A stretch of DNA of 64,000 nucleotides from Streptomyces ficellus. Lineage in GTDB: Bacteria; Actinomycetota; Actinomycetes; Streptomycetales; Streptomycetaceae. The number at the start of each line of letters is the position of its first letter. Position 1 is the first letter of the stretch. A program made the translations under genes and the position numbers. The notes beneath the pieces are model-generated. The model saw only the letters and a list, made by a program, of their open reading frames with translations. It searched no databases and was not told the origin of the DNA. Positions 25,742 through 33,881 of the stretch are shown here, in pieces. The stretch lies in contig NZ_CP034279.1 of assembly GCF_009739905.1 (NCBI RefSeq), forward strand, positions 4,774,001 through 4,838,000, read 5' to 3'.

Positions 25742-27595
25742 TTACCCGTACCCCAGGCCGTAGCCCACCGGATACAGCACCCGGGCGGGATCGTCCGCCC
25801 GCTGCACGGGCACGGGAAGCCGTCCCTCCGGCCGCGCACGGCCCGCGATGACCCGGGCCGCGGCACGCAGCTCGACGTCCGTCCAGGAGTACGTGGCGAG
25901 CGTGGCACGCTGCCCGCTCAGGTGGGCGATGTCGTACGGATTGCGGATGGCGACCGTGACCACCGGGACGCCGGTGGCGGCGAGCCGCGACACCAGGGTG
26001 CGCTGGGCGCTGGACGCCGAGACGTTGTACGTCCCCACGACCACGGCGTCCTTGCCGGCCGCGGCCGCCACCGCCTCGTCGATCTTCGCGGCCGTCGGCG
26101 CCGTGCCGGTCGGCAGCACCGTGGTGGTGAAGCCCAGCGCGGCGAGGGCGGCGCCCAGAGTGGCGGTCGGCGGGCCGGTCGTCCCCGAGGGGGAGGCGAC
26201 GTCGGCACCCACGACCAGGAGGTTCGGCCGTTCGGCGGCGCGCAGCGGGAGCAGAGCGCCCTCGTTGAGCAGCAGCGTGGTGGTCCGCTCGGCGATCCGG
26301 TCGGCGGTCGCGAGGTGCGAACGGGTGCCGACCGTGCGGTCGACGGCCCCGTGCGTGACGTAAGGGTCCCGGAACAGCCCCAGCCTCACCTTCAGGCGGA
26401 GGATCCGGAGAATCGATTCGTCGACGCGGGTCTCGCTGATCTCGCCGCCGCGCACCGCGTTCAGGACGGCGTGGAACGCCACGTCCAGCTTCGGCGGGTT
26501 GAGCAACTGGTCGCAGCCCGCCTTGAGGGCGAGGACCGGCACGCGGTCGTCGCCGTACTTGGTGCGGACGCCCTCCATGCCGAGCGAGTCCGTCACGACC
26601 ACACCGTCGTAGCCCAGTTGCTCACGCAGGATGCCCGTCAGAATGGGACGGGACAGGGTCGCGGGATCCTCGGCCGGGTCGAGCGCCGGAACCACGATGT
26701 GAGCCGTCATGATCGAGTCGATCCCGGCGGCGATCGCGGCCCGGAACGGCGGCGCGTCGAGCGTCCGCCACTGCTCGCGGGTGTGGCTGATGGTCGGCAG
26801 ACCGTAGTGGCTGTCGACGGACGTGTCGCCGTGCCCGGGGAAGTGCTTGGACGTGGCGGCCACCCCCGCCCGCTGGTAGCCGCCGACCTGGGCGGCGACC
26901 ATCGCGGCCACGGCACCCGGCTCCGCGCCGAAGGACCGGACGCCGATCACCGGGTTCGCGGGATTGACGTTGACGTCGGCGACCGGGGCGTAGTTCTGGC
27001 GGATGCCCAGCGCCGCGAGCTCGGCGCCGGCGACCTGGGCGGCACGCCGGGCGTCGGAGCGCGACCCGCCCGCGCCGAGCGCCATCGCACCGGGCATCAG
27101 CGTGGCCGGTTCCCCTATCCGGGCGACGATGCCGTGCTCCTGGTCGGTGGAGATCAGCACCGGCACCGGCACCCGCGCGGGCCGGCCGAGCGCGGCGCGC
27201 TGGATGCCGTTCGACAGGTCGGCGATCTGGTGCGGGTCGCGGGTGTTGTGCGCCCACGAGAAGTAGATGATGCCGCCGACGTGGTACTTCGCGATCAGCT
27301 CTGCGGCGTTGCGGACCCCGATCTCCTTGAGGTTCGCGTCCACGTCGGCCTGGTCGGGCTCGGTGGCGGAGTGCCCGTACACCCGCATGACGAAGAGCTG
27401 ACCGACCTTCTCCTCCAGGCTCATCCGCGAGACGAGCTGCTTGAGGCGGCGGTCGTCGGCGGCGGCCGCGGCGGGAACGGCGCCCCCGGACACGGCGGCG
27501 GCCGCGGCGGCGGCGGTGACGGCGAGGAGGGTGCGTCTGGAGGGGACGGAGGGGGAGGAGGAGGGGGAGTCGGTGGAGGTGGCGCGGTGGTGCAT
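25742..27595 (-). CDS. Secreted glycoside hydrolase family 3 enzyme, beta-N-acetylglucosaminidase type
   Basis: A 617-residue protein with a probable Tat signal (SRRTLLAVTAAAA). It has a GH3 catalytic barrel and a second alpha/beta domain. The NagZ hallmark KHFPGHGDTSVDSH, holding the His-Asp acid/base pair, lies near residue 250, and the nucleophile is in VTDSLGM near residue 335. This motif marks beta-N-acetylhexosaminidases, so cell-wall or chitin GlcNAc release outside the cell is likely. The C-terminal domain is longer than in cytosolic NagZ. ATG 27595 has AAGGAG upstream. It stands alone upstream of a repeat-rich interval. Confidence 0.9.
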   Translation of the reverse strand: MHHRATSTDSPSSSPSVPSRRTLLAVTAAAAAAAVSGGAVPAAAAADDRRLKQLVSRMSLEEKVGQLFVMRVYGHSATEPDQADVDANLKEIGVRNAAELIAKYHVGGIIYFSWAHNTRDPHQIADLSNGIQRAALGRPARVPVPVLISTDQEHGIVARIGEPATLMPGAMALGAGGSRSDARRAAQVAGAELAALGIRQNYAPVADVNVNPANPVIGVRSFGAEPGAVAAMVAAQVGGYQRAGVAATSKHFPGHGDTSVDSHYGLPTISHTREQWRTLDAPPFRAAIAAGIDSIMTAHIVVPALDPAEDPATLSRPILTGILREQLGYDGVVVTDSLGMEGVRTKYGDDRVPVLALKAGCDQLLNPPKLDVAFHAVLNAVRGGEISETRVDESILRILRLKVRLGLFRDPYVTHGAVDRTVGTRSHLATADRIAERTTTLLLNEGALLPLRAAERPNLLVVGADVASPSGTTGPPTATLGAALAALGFTTTVLPTGTAPTAAKIDEAVAAAAGKDAVVVGTYNVSASSAQRTLVSRLAATGVPVVTVAIRNPYDIAHLSGQRATLATYSWTDVELRAAARVIAGRARPEGRLPVPVQRADDPARVLYPVGYGLGYG

Positions 27596-28079
27596 CGGTG
27601 CTCCTTCCGGCCATGCGGATGAAGGAAACTTCCAAGGAGTCACGGATAGCCGGAAAGTAACTGCCAGGTCAAGAACCCCAACGCGTCGTGGCCAATCGGT
27701 CCCGCCGGGCCCGCCCATCCCGTCGTGGGCAATCCTCCCGGGACTCCCATCCCCGTTGTGGGCAATCGTCCGGCCGGTCTCGTTGTGGGCAATCGTCCCG
27801 GGGGCTCCCTCCCCACCCACCCGTTGTGGGCAATCGTCCCGCTGGGGCGGGACGGGTGGGCACAACGGGACCGGGGCGGTGCCTGTTCTCGGTTCGCCCC
27901 GGTGCGGCTCGGTGGGCTGCCGGTGGGGGTGGGGCGTGGCCCCTCCGGGCTCGCCTCCTCGGGGCCGGCGGCCTCGGGTTACGAGTAGGGGAGCCGCGCC
28001 TGCGCCGCCGGTCCCCTGCGGGGGCGACCCTGCACGGCCCCGCCCCGGGCGCGTCGCCGGGTGCGGGACGCCGCGGGCG
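27596..28079. other. Non-coding interval of about 480 bases with a hairpin-repeat array
   Basis: No convincing gene is seen. It includes the promoter region of the GH3 gene, the repeat array at 27684-27869, and a GC-rich stretch with a short GTCCCC-TGC-GGGGGC hairpin downstream of the isomerase gene. Confidence 0.7.
27684..27869. repeat. Array of a Streptomyces intergenic repeat ending in a full hairpin unit
   Basis: Five copies of a half-unit resembling CGTTGTGGGCAATCGTCC start at 27684, 27721, 27754, 27781 and 27822. The last copy is complete: CGTTGTG (27822-27828) pairs with CACAACG (27861-27867), and GTCCCGC (27836-27842) pairs with GCGGGAC (27847-27853) around TGGG, with a symmetric seven-base internal loop. 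I recall this element as scattered between genes in Streptomyces; function unknown. Confidence 0.8.
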
Positions 28080-28856
28080 TCAGGTCAGCGTGGACAGGTG
28101 CTCGCGGCCCGCCGCGAGCAGGGGCGGGAGCTCCGCCGCCCCCGGGTGCCACCGCTTCTCGTACTCCCAGCTCACCCACCCCTCGTCGCCCACCAGCGCC
28201 AGGCACTCCGCGAGCGGCAGCACTCCCGCGCCGAGGGCCAGCGGAGTGGGGTCGTCCGTCGAGGCGACGTCCTTGACCTGGACGTAGCCGAGGTACGGCG
28301 CCAGCACCGCGTGTGTCGCCGTCGGGCGCTCGCCCGCCGACCAGGGGTGCATCACGTCCCACAGCGCGCCCACGTGCTTGTGGCCGACCGCGCCGACGAT
28401 GCGGGCCACGTCCGCGCCCGTGCGGTGGGAGTCGTGGGTCTCCACCAGGATCCGTACGCCCAGGTCCGCCGCGATCTCCGCGGCGGCGCCCAACCGCCGG
28501 GCGGCCGTCGCGTCCGCCTCCGCCGGGTCCTGGTCGCCGCCGCCCGGGAACACCCGGACGTACGAGGCGCCCAGGTCGGCCGCGAGGTACAGCAACCGGT
28601 GCAGCTCCTCGTACACGGGCTCGTCGTCACCGGCCTCCGCCACGCGCGCGTACCCGGCGACCGTCAGGATCTCGACGCCCTCCCGGGCGAACTCCTCCAC
28701 CACCGCCCGCCGCTCGTGGCTCACGAGCCCCGGATGCACCGGCTCCTCGGGGTGGGCGCGCAGCTCCACGCCCTGGTAGCCGCACCCGGCGGCCAGCCGG
28801 GCGACATCGGGGACCGGCATGCCGGGGACACCGAGGGTGGAGAAGGCGTACTTCAC
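28080..28856 (-). CDS. Sugar phosphate isomerase/epimerase family protein (TIM barrel)
   Basis: A 258-residue xylose-isomerase-like TIM-barrel protein. Metal-binding candidates are GVELRAHPEEPVHPG, ILVETHDSHRTG, HVGALWDVMHPW and VSWEYEKRWHPG. Family members isomerise or epimerise sugars or cyclitols. The GTG at 28856 is chosen because GAAGGAG lies nine bases upstream. It follows the LacI regulator gene on the same strand with a 68-base gap, so the two may be co-transcribed. The substrate is not known. Confidence 0.85.
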   Translation of the reverse strand: MKYAFSTLGVPGMPVPDVARLAAGCGYQGVELRAHPEEPVHPGLVSHERRAVVEEFAREGVEILTVAGYARVAEAGDDEPVYEELHRLLYLAADLGASYVRVFPGGGDQDPAEADATAARRLGAAAEIAADLGVRILVETHDSHRTGADVARIVGAVGHKHVGALWDVMHPWSAGERPTATHAVLAPYLGYVQVKDVASTDDPTPLALGAGVLPLAECLALVGDEGWVSWEYEKRWHPGAAELPPLLAAGREHLSTLT

Positions 28857-28924
28857 GGTCTGGACTCCTTCGTGCGGGGCGGGTCCGGTCTCACTCCCGT
28901 GGAACGTACCCGGCCCGCGCCCCC

Positions 28925-29974
28925 TCATGGCCGCGCCGTGGAGGAGCGGACCACGAGTTCGGCGCCGACGGTCGCGACACCGCCCGGCGGCGGGGCCTCC
29001 GTGCCCGTGGCGAGCCGCCCGGCCCGTGCCCCCGCCTCGTGCAGCGGAAGCCGCACGGTGGTGAGCGCGGGCGCCGCGTCCACCGAGAACGGCAGGTCGT
29101 CGAAGCCCGCCACGGAGACGTCGTCCGGGACGCGCCGTCCCTGGTCGCGCAGCGCGGCGCAGACGCCCAGCGCGACCGTGTCGTTGGCGGCGGCGATCGC
29201 GGTCAGGCCCGGTTCCCGCCGCAGCAGCTCCAGCGTCGCGTCGTACCCCGAGCGCCGGTCGTAGGAGCCGTGCGCGGTGAGCCGGTCGAGGCCGGCGGCC
29301 AGGCCCGCGTCCCGCATCGCGGAGAGGTGGCCCTCCAGGCGGTGGCGGGTGGTGGTGCGCTCGGCGGGGCCCGCGACGTACCCGATCCGTTCATGGCCGA
29401 GGGACAGGAGGTGCTCCGTCAGCCGGCGGGCCCCGCCGCGGTTGTCGAACGTGAGCGTGGCCGTGACCGCCGCCCCCGGCACCGGTGGCCGCCCGCACAG
29501 CACCACGCGGGTGCCGCCGTTCGTGAGTCTGGCCAGCTTGGCGGCCGTCGCCGCGGTGTGCTCCGGGTCGTCGACGGCGCCCCCGGTCAGGACGACGGCG
29601 GCCGCGCGCTGGCGCTGCAACAGGGTCAGATACGTCAGCTCGCGCTCGGGCGAGCCGCCGGTGTTGCAGACCACGGCCAGCTTCTCGCCGCCCGCCCGGC
29701 CCGGCGCCCCCTCGACCATGGCGTGCTGCGCGGCCCCCGCGATGATCCCGAAGAAGGGGTCGGCGATGTCGTGGACCAGGATGCCGACCAGGTCGGAGGT
29801 GGCGGCGGCGAGCGCACTGGCCGGGCCGTTCAGGACGTAGTCCAGTTCGTCGACCGCGCGCAGCACCCGCTCGCGGGTGGCGGCCGCGACCGGGTAGTTG
29901 CCGTTCAGGACGCGCGAGACGGTGGCCGGGGACACCCGGGCGCGTGCCGCCACGTCGGCCAGGGTGACTGTCAT
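28925..29974 (-). CDS. LacI family transcriptional regulator
   Basis: A 349-residue LacI-type repressor: N-terminal helix-turn-helix LADVAARARVSPATVSRVLNG with hinge, then a periplasmic-binding-like sugar domain (VGILVHDIADPFFG, HERIGYVAGP, AIAAANDTVALGV, VSVAGFDDLPF). ATG with a GGAGGAA ribosome-binding site. It is divergent from the dehydrogenase operon, and a symmetric AAGCGCTT site lies between them, so it most likely represses both directions until a sugar binds. Confidence 0.92.
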   Translation of the reverse strand: MTVTLADVAARARVSPATVSRVLNGNYPVAAATRERVLRAVDELDYVLNGPASALAAATSDLVGILVHDIADPFFGIIAGAAQHAMVEGAPGRAGGEKLAVVCNTGGSPERELTYLTLLQRQRAAAVVLTGGAVDDPEHTAATAAKLARLTNGGTRVVLCGRPPVPGAAVTATLTFDNRGGARRLTEHLLSLGHERIGYVAGPAERTTTRHRLEGHLSAMRDAGLAAGLDRLTAHGSYDRRSGYDATLELLRREPGLTAIAAANDTVALGVCAALRDQGRRVPDDVSVAGFDDLPFSVDAAPALTTVRLPLHEAGARAGRLATGTEAPPPGGVATVGAELVVRSSTARP

Positions 29975-30045
29975 CGCGTTCCTCCGGGGGGTGCGGCCGG
30001 GACCCTTGTCCGGGTCGTTGGCGGCAGGCTAGCGTCACGCCTGGT

Positions 30046-30059
30046 AGAAAGCGCTTACT
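30046..30059. promoter_or_regulatory. Candidate LacI operator
   Basis: AGAAAGCGCTTACT, symmetric around AAGCGCTT with one mismatched pair, 17 bases before the dehydrogenase start. LacI-family sites typically have a central CG step as here. Confidence 0.6.
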
Positions 30060-30075
30060 GTCGAGGGAGGGCTTC

Positions 30076-31227
30076 GTGACGCGCAGAACCGTGCGGATCG
30101 CCATGAACGGTGTGACGGGGCGCATGGGCCACCGGCAGCACCTGGTGCGTTCGATCCTGGCGATCCGCGAGCAGGGCGGCCTCGACCTCGGTGACGGCCG
30201 GGTCGTGTGGCCCGAACCCGTCCTCGTGGGCCGCCGCGAGCACGCCCTGCGGGAGCTCGCCCGCCGCCACGGCCTGACCGAATGGTCCACCGACCTCGAC
30301 GCGGTCCTCGCGGACGGGACTGTCGACGTCTACTTCGACGCGCAGGCCACCTCCGCCCGCGCCGACGCGATCCGGAAGGCGATCGCCGCCGGCAAGCACG
30401 TCTACACCGAGAAGCCGACCGCCACCGACACCGCCGCCGCCCTGGATCTCGCCCGCCTCGCCCGGGCCGCCGGCGTCAGGCACGGGGTCGTCCAGGACAA
30501 GCTCTTCCTGCCGGGGCTGCGCAAGCTGAAGCGCCTGGTCGACGGCGGCTTCTTCGGCGAGATCCTGTCCGTGCGCGGCGAGTTCGGCTACTGGGTCTTC
30601 GAGGGCGACTGGCAGGAGGCCCAGCGCCCCTCCTGGAACTACCGCGCCGAGGACGGCGGCGGCATCGTCGTCGACATGTTCCCGCACTGGGAGTACGTCC
30701 TGCACGAACTGTTCGGCCGGGTGTGCGGCGTCACCGCCCACGTCACCACGCACGTCCCGCGGCGCTGGGACGAGGACGGCAAGCCGTACGCCGCGACCGC
30801 CGACGACGCCGCGTACGGCATCTTCCAGCTGGAGAGCGGAGCCGTCGCGCAGATCAACTCCTCCTGGGCGGTACGCGTCCACCGCGACGAGCTCGTGGAG
30901 TTCCAGGTCGACGGCACCCACGGCTCGGCCGTCGCCGGACTGCGAGGCTGCCGCGTCCAGCACCGCTCGGCCACCCCCAAGCCCGTGTGGAACCCGGACG
31001 CGCCTGTCACGGAGGCGTTCCGCGACCAGTGGCAGGAGGTCCCCGACAACGCCGGGTTCGACAACGGTTTCAAGGCCCAGTGGGAGCTGTTCCTGCGGCA
31101 CGTGGTGCTGGACGAGCCGTTCCCCTGGGACCTGCTGGCGGGGGCGCGCGGCGTACAGCTGGCCGAGCTGGGCCTCAAGTCCTCGGCCGAGGGCCGCCGT
31201 TACGACGTACCGGAGCTGACCCTGTGA
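30076..31227 (+). CDS. Gfo/Idh/MocA family oxidoreductase
   Basis: A 383-residue NAD(P)-dependent sugar dehydrogenase-like protein. The dinucleotide fold is unusual at its start (IAMNGVTGRMGHRQHL) but later family features are normal: DVYFDAQATSARAD, the catalytic-lysine motif HVYTEKPTATD and MFPHWEYVLHEL. It is the first gene of a three-gene operon behind the LacI operator, with a GAGGGAGG ribosome-binding site and a GTG start. It probably oxidises a sugar or a keto-sugar derivative; the substrate is unknown. Confidence 0.88.
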   Translation: MTRRTVRIAMNGVTGRMGHRQHLVRSILAIREQGGLDLGDGRVVWPEPVLVGRREHALRELARRHGLTEWSTDLDAVLADGTVDVYFDAQATSARADAIRKAIAAGKHVYTEKPTATDTAAALDLARLARAAGVRHGVVQDKLFLPGLRKLKRLVDGGFFGEILSVRGEFGYWVFEGDWQEAQRPSWNYRAEDGGGIVVDMFPHWEYVLHELFGRVCGVTAHVTTHVPRRWDEDGKPYAATADDAAYGIFQLESGAVAQINSSWAVRVHRDELVEFQVDGTHGSAVAGLRGCRVQHRSATPKPVWNPDAPVTEAFRDQWQEVPDNAGFDNGFKAQWELFLRHVVLDEPFPWDLLAGARGVQLAELGLKSSAEGRRYDVPELTL

Positions 31228-32366
31228 CGATCCGGCTCCCGCACGGGCCCTACGAACCGCGCACCACGCCCCGGTCCTTCGGGCCCACGGGCTCCCCTCC
31301 GGTGTCCCGCACGGTCTTCGCCGCCGCCCATGTCGTGGCCGACCCGTACGCGGACGTCCCGCCCGGCTCCCCGGCCGCCGTCGACTGGGACGCCACCCTC
31401 GCCTTCCGCCGCCACCTGTGGGCGCACGGGCTGGGCGTCGCCGAGGCCATGGACACCGCCCAGCGGGGCATGGGCCTGGACTGGGCCGCCGCCGCCGAGC
31501 TGATCCGCCGCTCCGCCGCCGAGGCCAGGGCGGCCGGCGGCCGGATCGCGGCGGGAGTCGGAACGGACCAGCTGACCGGGCCGGCCGGCCGGGCAGCGGT
31601 CCGTGCCGCGTACGAGGAACAGCTCGCCCTGGTGGAGGACGCGGGCGCCCAGCCCGTCCTCATGGCCTCCCGCGCCCTCGCGGCGGCGGCCACGTCCGCC
31701 GACGACTACCTGGACGTGTACACCGGGCTGCTGCGCCAGGCCTCCGGGCCGGTGATCCTGCACTGGCTCGGCCCCGTGTTCGACCCGGCGCTGGACGGCT
31801 ACTGGGGCTCGGCGGACCTGGACACCGCCACCGACACGTTCCTCAAGGTCGTCGCCGAGCACCCGGACAAGGTCGACGGCATCAAGGTGTCCCTGCTGGA
31901 CGCGGGTCGCGAGGTCGACCTCCGCCGCCGCCTTCCCGAGGGGGTGCGCTGCTACACCGGCGACGACTTCCACTACCCCGAGCTCATCGAGGGCGACGCA
32001 CACGGTTCCAGCCACGCCCTGCTCGGCGTCTTCGACCCGCTCGGCCCGCTGGCGGCGCAGGCCGTGCGGGTCCTGGACGCGGGGGACAAGGAGGGCTTCC
32101 GCGCGCTCCTGGACCCGACCGTCGCGCTGTCCCGCCACCTCTTCGAGGCGCCGACCCGCTTCTACAAGACGGGTGTGGTCCTGCTGGCCTGGCTGGCCGG
32201 CCACCAGGACCACTTCACCGTGCTCGGCGGCCTCCAGTCCGCCCGCTCGCTCCCGCACCTCGCGCGGGCGTACGAACTGGCCGACCGCCTGGGGCTGTTC
32301 CCCGACCCGGCGCTGGCGGAACACCGGATGAAGGCCCTGCTGTCGGTGTACGGGGGCGGGCGATGA
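31224..32366 (+). CDS. DUF993 protein, dihydrodipicolinate-synthase-like aldolase
   Basis: A 380-residue TIM-barrel protein of the DUF993 group, related to class I aldolases of the dihydrodipicolinate synthase superfamily. A candidate Schiff-base lysine is in VDGIKVSLLDAG, and DDFHYPELIEGD and PTRFYKTGVVLLAWLAG are group features. The GTG start overlaps the previous TGA by four bases. Family members have, to my knowledge, no proven reaction. Context points to cleavage or dehydration of the product of the dehydrogenase. Confidence 0.85.
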   Translation: MTIRLPHGPYEPRTTPRSFGPTGSPPVSRTVFAAAHVVADPYADVPPGSPAAVDWDATLAFRRHLWAHGLGVAEAMDTAQRGMGLDWAAAAELIRRSAAEARAAGGRIAAGVGTDQLTGPAGRAAVRAAYEEQLALVEDAGAQPVLMASRALAAAATSADDYLDVYTGLLRQASGPVILHWLGPVFDPALDGYWGSADLDTATDTFLKVVAEHPDKVDGIKVSLLDAGREVDLRRRLPEGVRCYTGDDFHYPELIEGDAHGSSHALLGVFDPLGPLAAQAVRVLDAGDKEGFRALLDPTVALSRHLFEAPTRFYKTGVVLLAWLAGHQDHFTVLGGLQSARSLPHLARAYELADRLGLFPDPALAEHRMKALLSVYGGGR

Positions 32367-33175
32367 GCGACCTGGCCCGCTTCAGCATCAACCAGATGAC
32401 CGTCAGGCAGTTGCCGCTCCCCCGCCTGGTCGAGGAGTGCGTCCGGCTCGGTGTCCCGGGCGTCGGACTGTGGCGCGAACCCGTCGCGGAGTACGGCCTG
32501 GAGGCCACCGCCCAGCTCGTCCGTGACGCGGGACTGGCCGTCACCACCCTGTGCCGGGGCGGCTTCTTCACCACCGCCACCGACCTGGACGACAACCGGG
32601 CGGCCGTCGACGAGGCGGCGACCCTCGGCACCGACACCCTGGTCCTGGTCTCCGGCGGCCTCCCGCCGGGCGTCAAGGACCTCGCCGCGGCCCGCTCCCG
32701 CATCGCCGGCGCGCTCGCCGAACTCGTCCCGTACGCCGCCGGGCGAGGCGTCCGGCTCGCCATCGAACCCCTGCACCCCATGTACGCGGCCGACCGCTGC
32801 GCGGTTTCCACCCTGGACCAGGCCCTCGCGCTGGCCCGGCCCTTCGCGCCCTCCGAGGTCGGCGTCGTCGTCGACACCTACCACGTCTGGTGGGACGACC
32901 ACGCCCCGGCGGCGGTCGCCCGCGCGGGCGCGGAGGGCCGCGTCCACGCCTTCCAGGTCGCCGACTGGACCACCCCCCTGCCCGCCGGCGTCCTCACCGG
33001 CCGCGGCCCGCTCGGCGACGGCGTCATCGACCTGCGTGCCTGGCGCGAACGCGTCGACGCGTCCGGCTACACCGGCCCCATCGAGGTGGAGCTCTTCAAC
33101 GACACCCTGTGGTCCCGCGACGGCGTCGACGTCCTGGAGGAGACGGCACGGCGGTACGTCGAGCACGTCCTCTGA
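32363..33175 (+). CDS. Sugar phosphate isomerase/epimerase family protein (TIM barrel)
   Basis: A 270-residue xylose-isomerase-like barrel, third gene of the operon; its ATG overlaps the DUF993 TGA by four bases. Metal-site candidates: RLAIEPLHPMYAADRC, VGVVVDTYHVWWDD, VHAFQVADW and PIEVELFNDTLW. It is distinct in sequence from the other barrel protein at 28080. It probably isomerises an intermediate in the same sugar pathway. Confidence 0.87.
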   Translation: MSDLARFSINQMTVRQLPLPRLVEECVRLGVPGVGLWREPVAEYGLEATAQLVRDAGLAVTTLCRGGFFTTATDLDDNRAAVDEAATLGTDTLVLVSGGLPPGVKDLAAARSRIAGALAELVPYAAGRGVRLAIEPLHPMYAADRCAVSTLDQALALARPFAPSEVGVVVDTYHVWWDDHAPAAVARAGAEGRVHAFQVADWTTPLPAGVLTGRGPLGDGVIDLRAWRERVDASGYTGPIEVELFNDTLWSRDGVDVLEETARRYVEHVL

Positions 33176-33195
33176 AGTTTTTCCCACCACCCGTA

Positions 33196-33224
33196 CAACC
33201 CTTGGGCGGTGGCGGGGGTCGTAC
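33196..33224 (+). promoter_or_regulatory. ECF-sigma-like promoter with no gene downstream
   Basis: CAACC (33196-33200), 17 bases, then GTCGTAC. Downstream there is only a 90-base stretch ending in a strong terminator, so a small RNA may be transcribed. Confidence 0.45.
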
Positions 33225-33229
33225 CTGTC

Positions 33230-33320
33230 ATCGGGGCTTTCCGGGGGGAATCCGGGGGGATTCAGGGAAGTCCCGTGGGGGGACCACGCGGGGGCCCGGT
33301 CCGAGGACCGGGCCCCTTTG
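33230..33320 (+). ncRNA. Candidate small RNA
   Basis: A possible transcript of about 90 bases between the promoter motif at 33196 and the intrinsic terminator at 33291-33320. It contains a hairpin CGTGG-GGGGA-CCACG before the terminator stem and a G-rich 5' part. Alternatively this is just the tail of the isomerase operon. The start is approximate. Confidence 0.4.
33291..33320 (+). terminator. Intrinsic terminator
   Basis: Eleven-base-pair perfect stem GGGGCCCGGTC / GACCGGGCCCC with a CGAG tetraloop followed by TTTG. One of the best terminators in the window. Confidence 0.88.
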
Positions 33321-33357
33321 TCGTGCCGGGTGTCGTGCCAGTCCCGTGTCAGGGCGC

Positions 33358-33792
33358 TCAGTCGAGACAGAACTCGTTGCCCTCGACGTCCTGCATCACG
33401 AGACACGACTCGTTGTCCTCGTCGGCGGGCAGCAGCCGTACGCGCACCGCGCCGAGTGCCACCAGGCGGGCGCCTTCGGCCTCCAGCGTGGTCAGGCGCT
33501 CCTCACCGACGAGCCCGGTGCCCACCCGCACGTCGAGGTGCACCCGGTTCTTGCCGGCCTTGCCCTCGGGGACGCGCTGGAAGAACAACCGCGGTCCCGC
33601 GCCCGAGGGATCGACGCACGCGGACCACGCCCCCCGCTCCTCGGGCGGCAGCGAGGAGCGGAAGTCCTCCCACGTGCCGAACCCCTTCGGGGGCGGCGGC
33701 AGGACGTACCCCAGCACCTCGCACCAGAAGCGGGCCACGCGCTCGGGATCCGCGCAGTCGAAGGTGACCTGGAACTGCCTGATCGATGACAT
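33358..33792 (-). CDS. VOC family protein (glyoxalase/bleomycin-resistance fold)
   Basis: A 144-residue protein with the two beta-alpha-beta-beta-beta units of the vicinal oxygen chelate fold: FQVTFDCADPERVARFWCEVLGY at the start and MQDVEGNEFCLD at the end, with LFFQRVPEGKAGKNRVHLDV between. The usual role is metal-dependent handling of a small electrophile, or binding; the substrate is unknown. A TAGGGT -10 box ends six bases before the ATG, and there is no ribosome-binding site, so it is probably leaderless. Confidence 0.88.
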   Translation of the reverse strand: MSSIRQFQVTFDCADPERVARFWCEVLGYVLPPPPKGFGTWEDFRSSLPPEERGAWSACVDPSGAGPRLFFQRVPEGKAGKNRVHLDVRVGTGLVGEERLTTLEAEGARLVALGAVRVRLLPADEDNESCLVMQDVEGNEFCLD

Positions 33793-33881
33793 CGGCGCAC
33801 CCTAGCAAGGGCCATTGCCGCGACGGCAGGGGTTTTCCACAGGGGCACCGCGCTGTCGGACCCGCCGGGTAGCGTCGGAGC

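Noticed and set aside
27684..27869. Regularly repeated array that might be a CRISPR
   Set aside because: Repeat starts are 27-41 bases apart, the spacers are too short, the copies are truncated, and no cas genes are present.
30076..31227. IolG myo-inositol dehydrogenase completing the iol pathway
   Set aside because: It lacks a standard GxGxxG loop, is 383 residues long, and belongs to a separate LacI-controlled operon 9 kb away.
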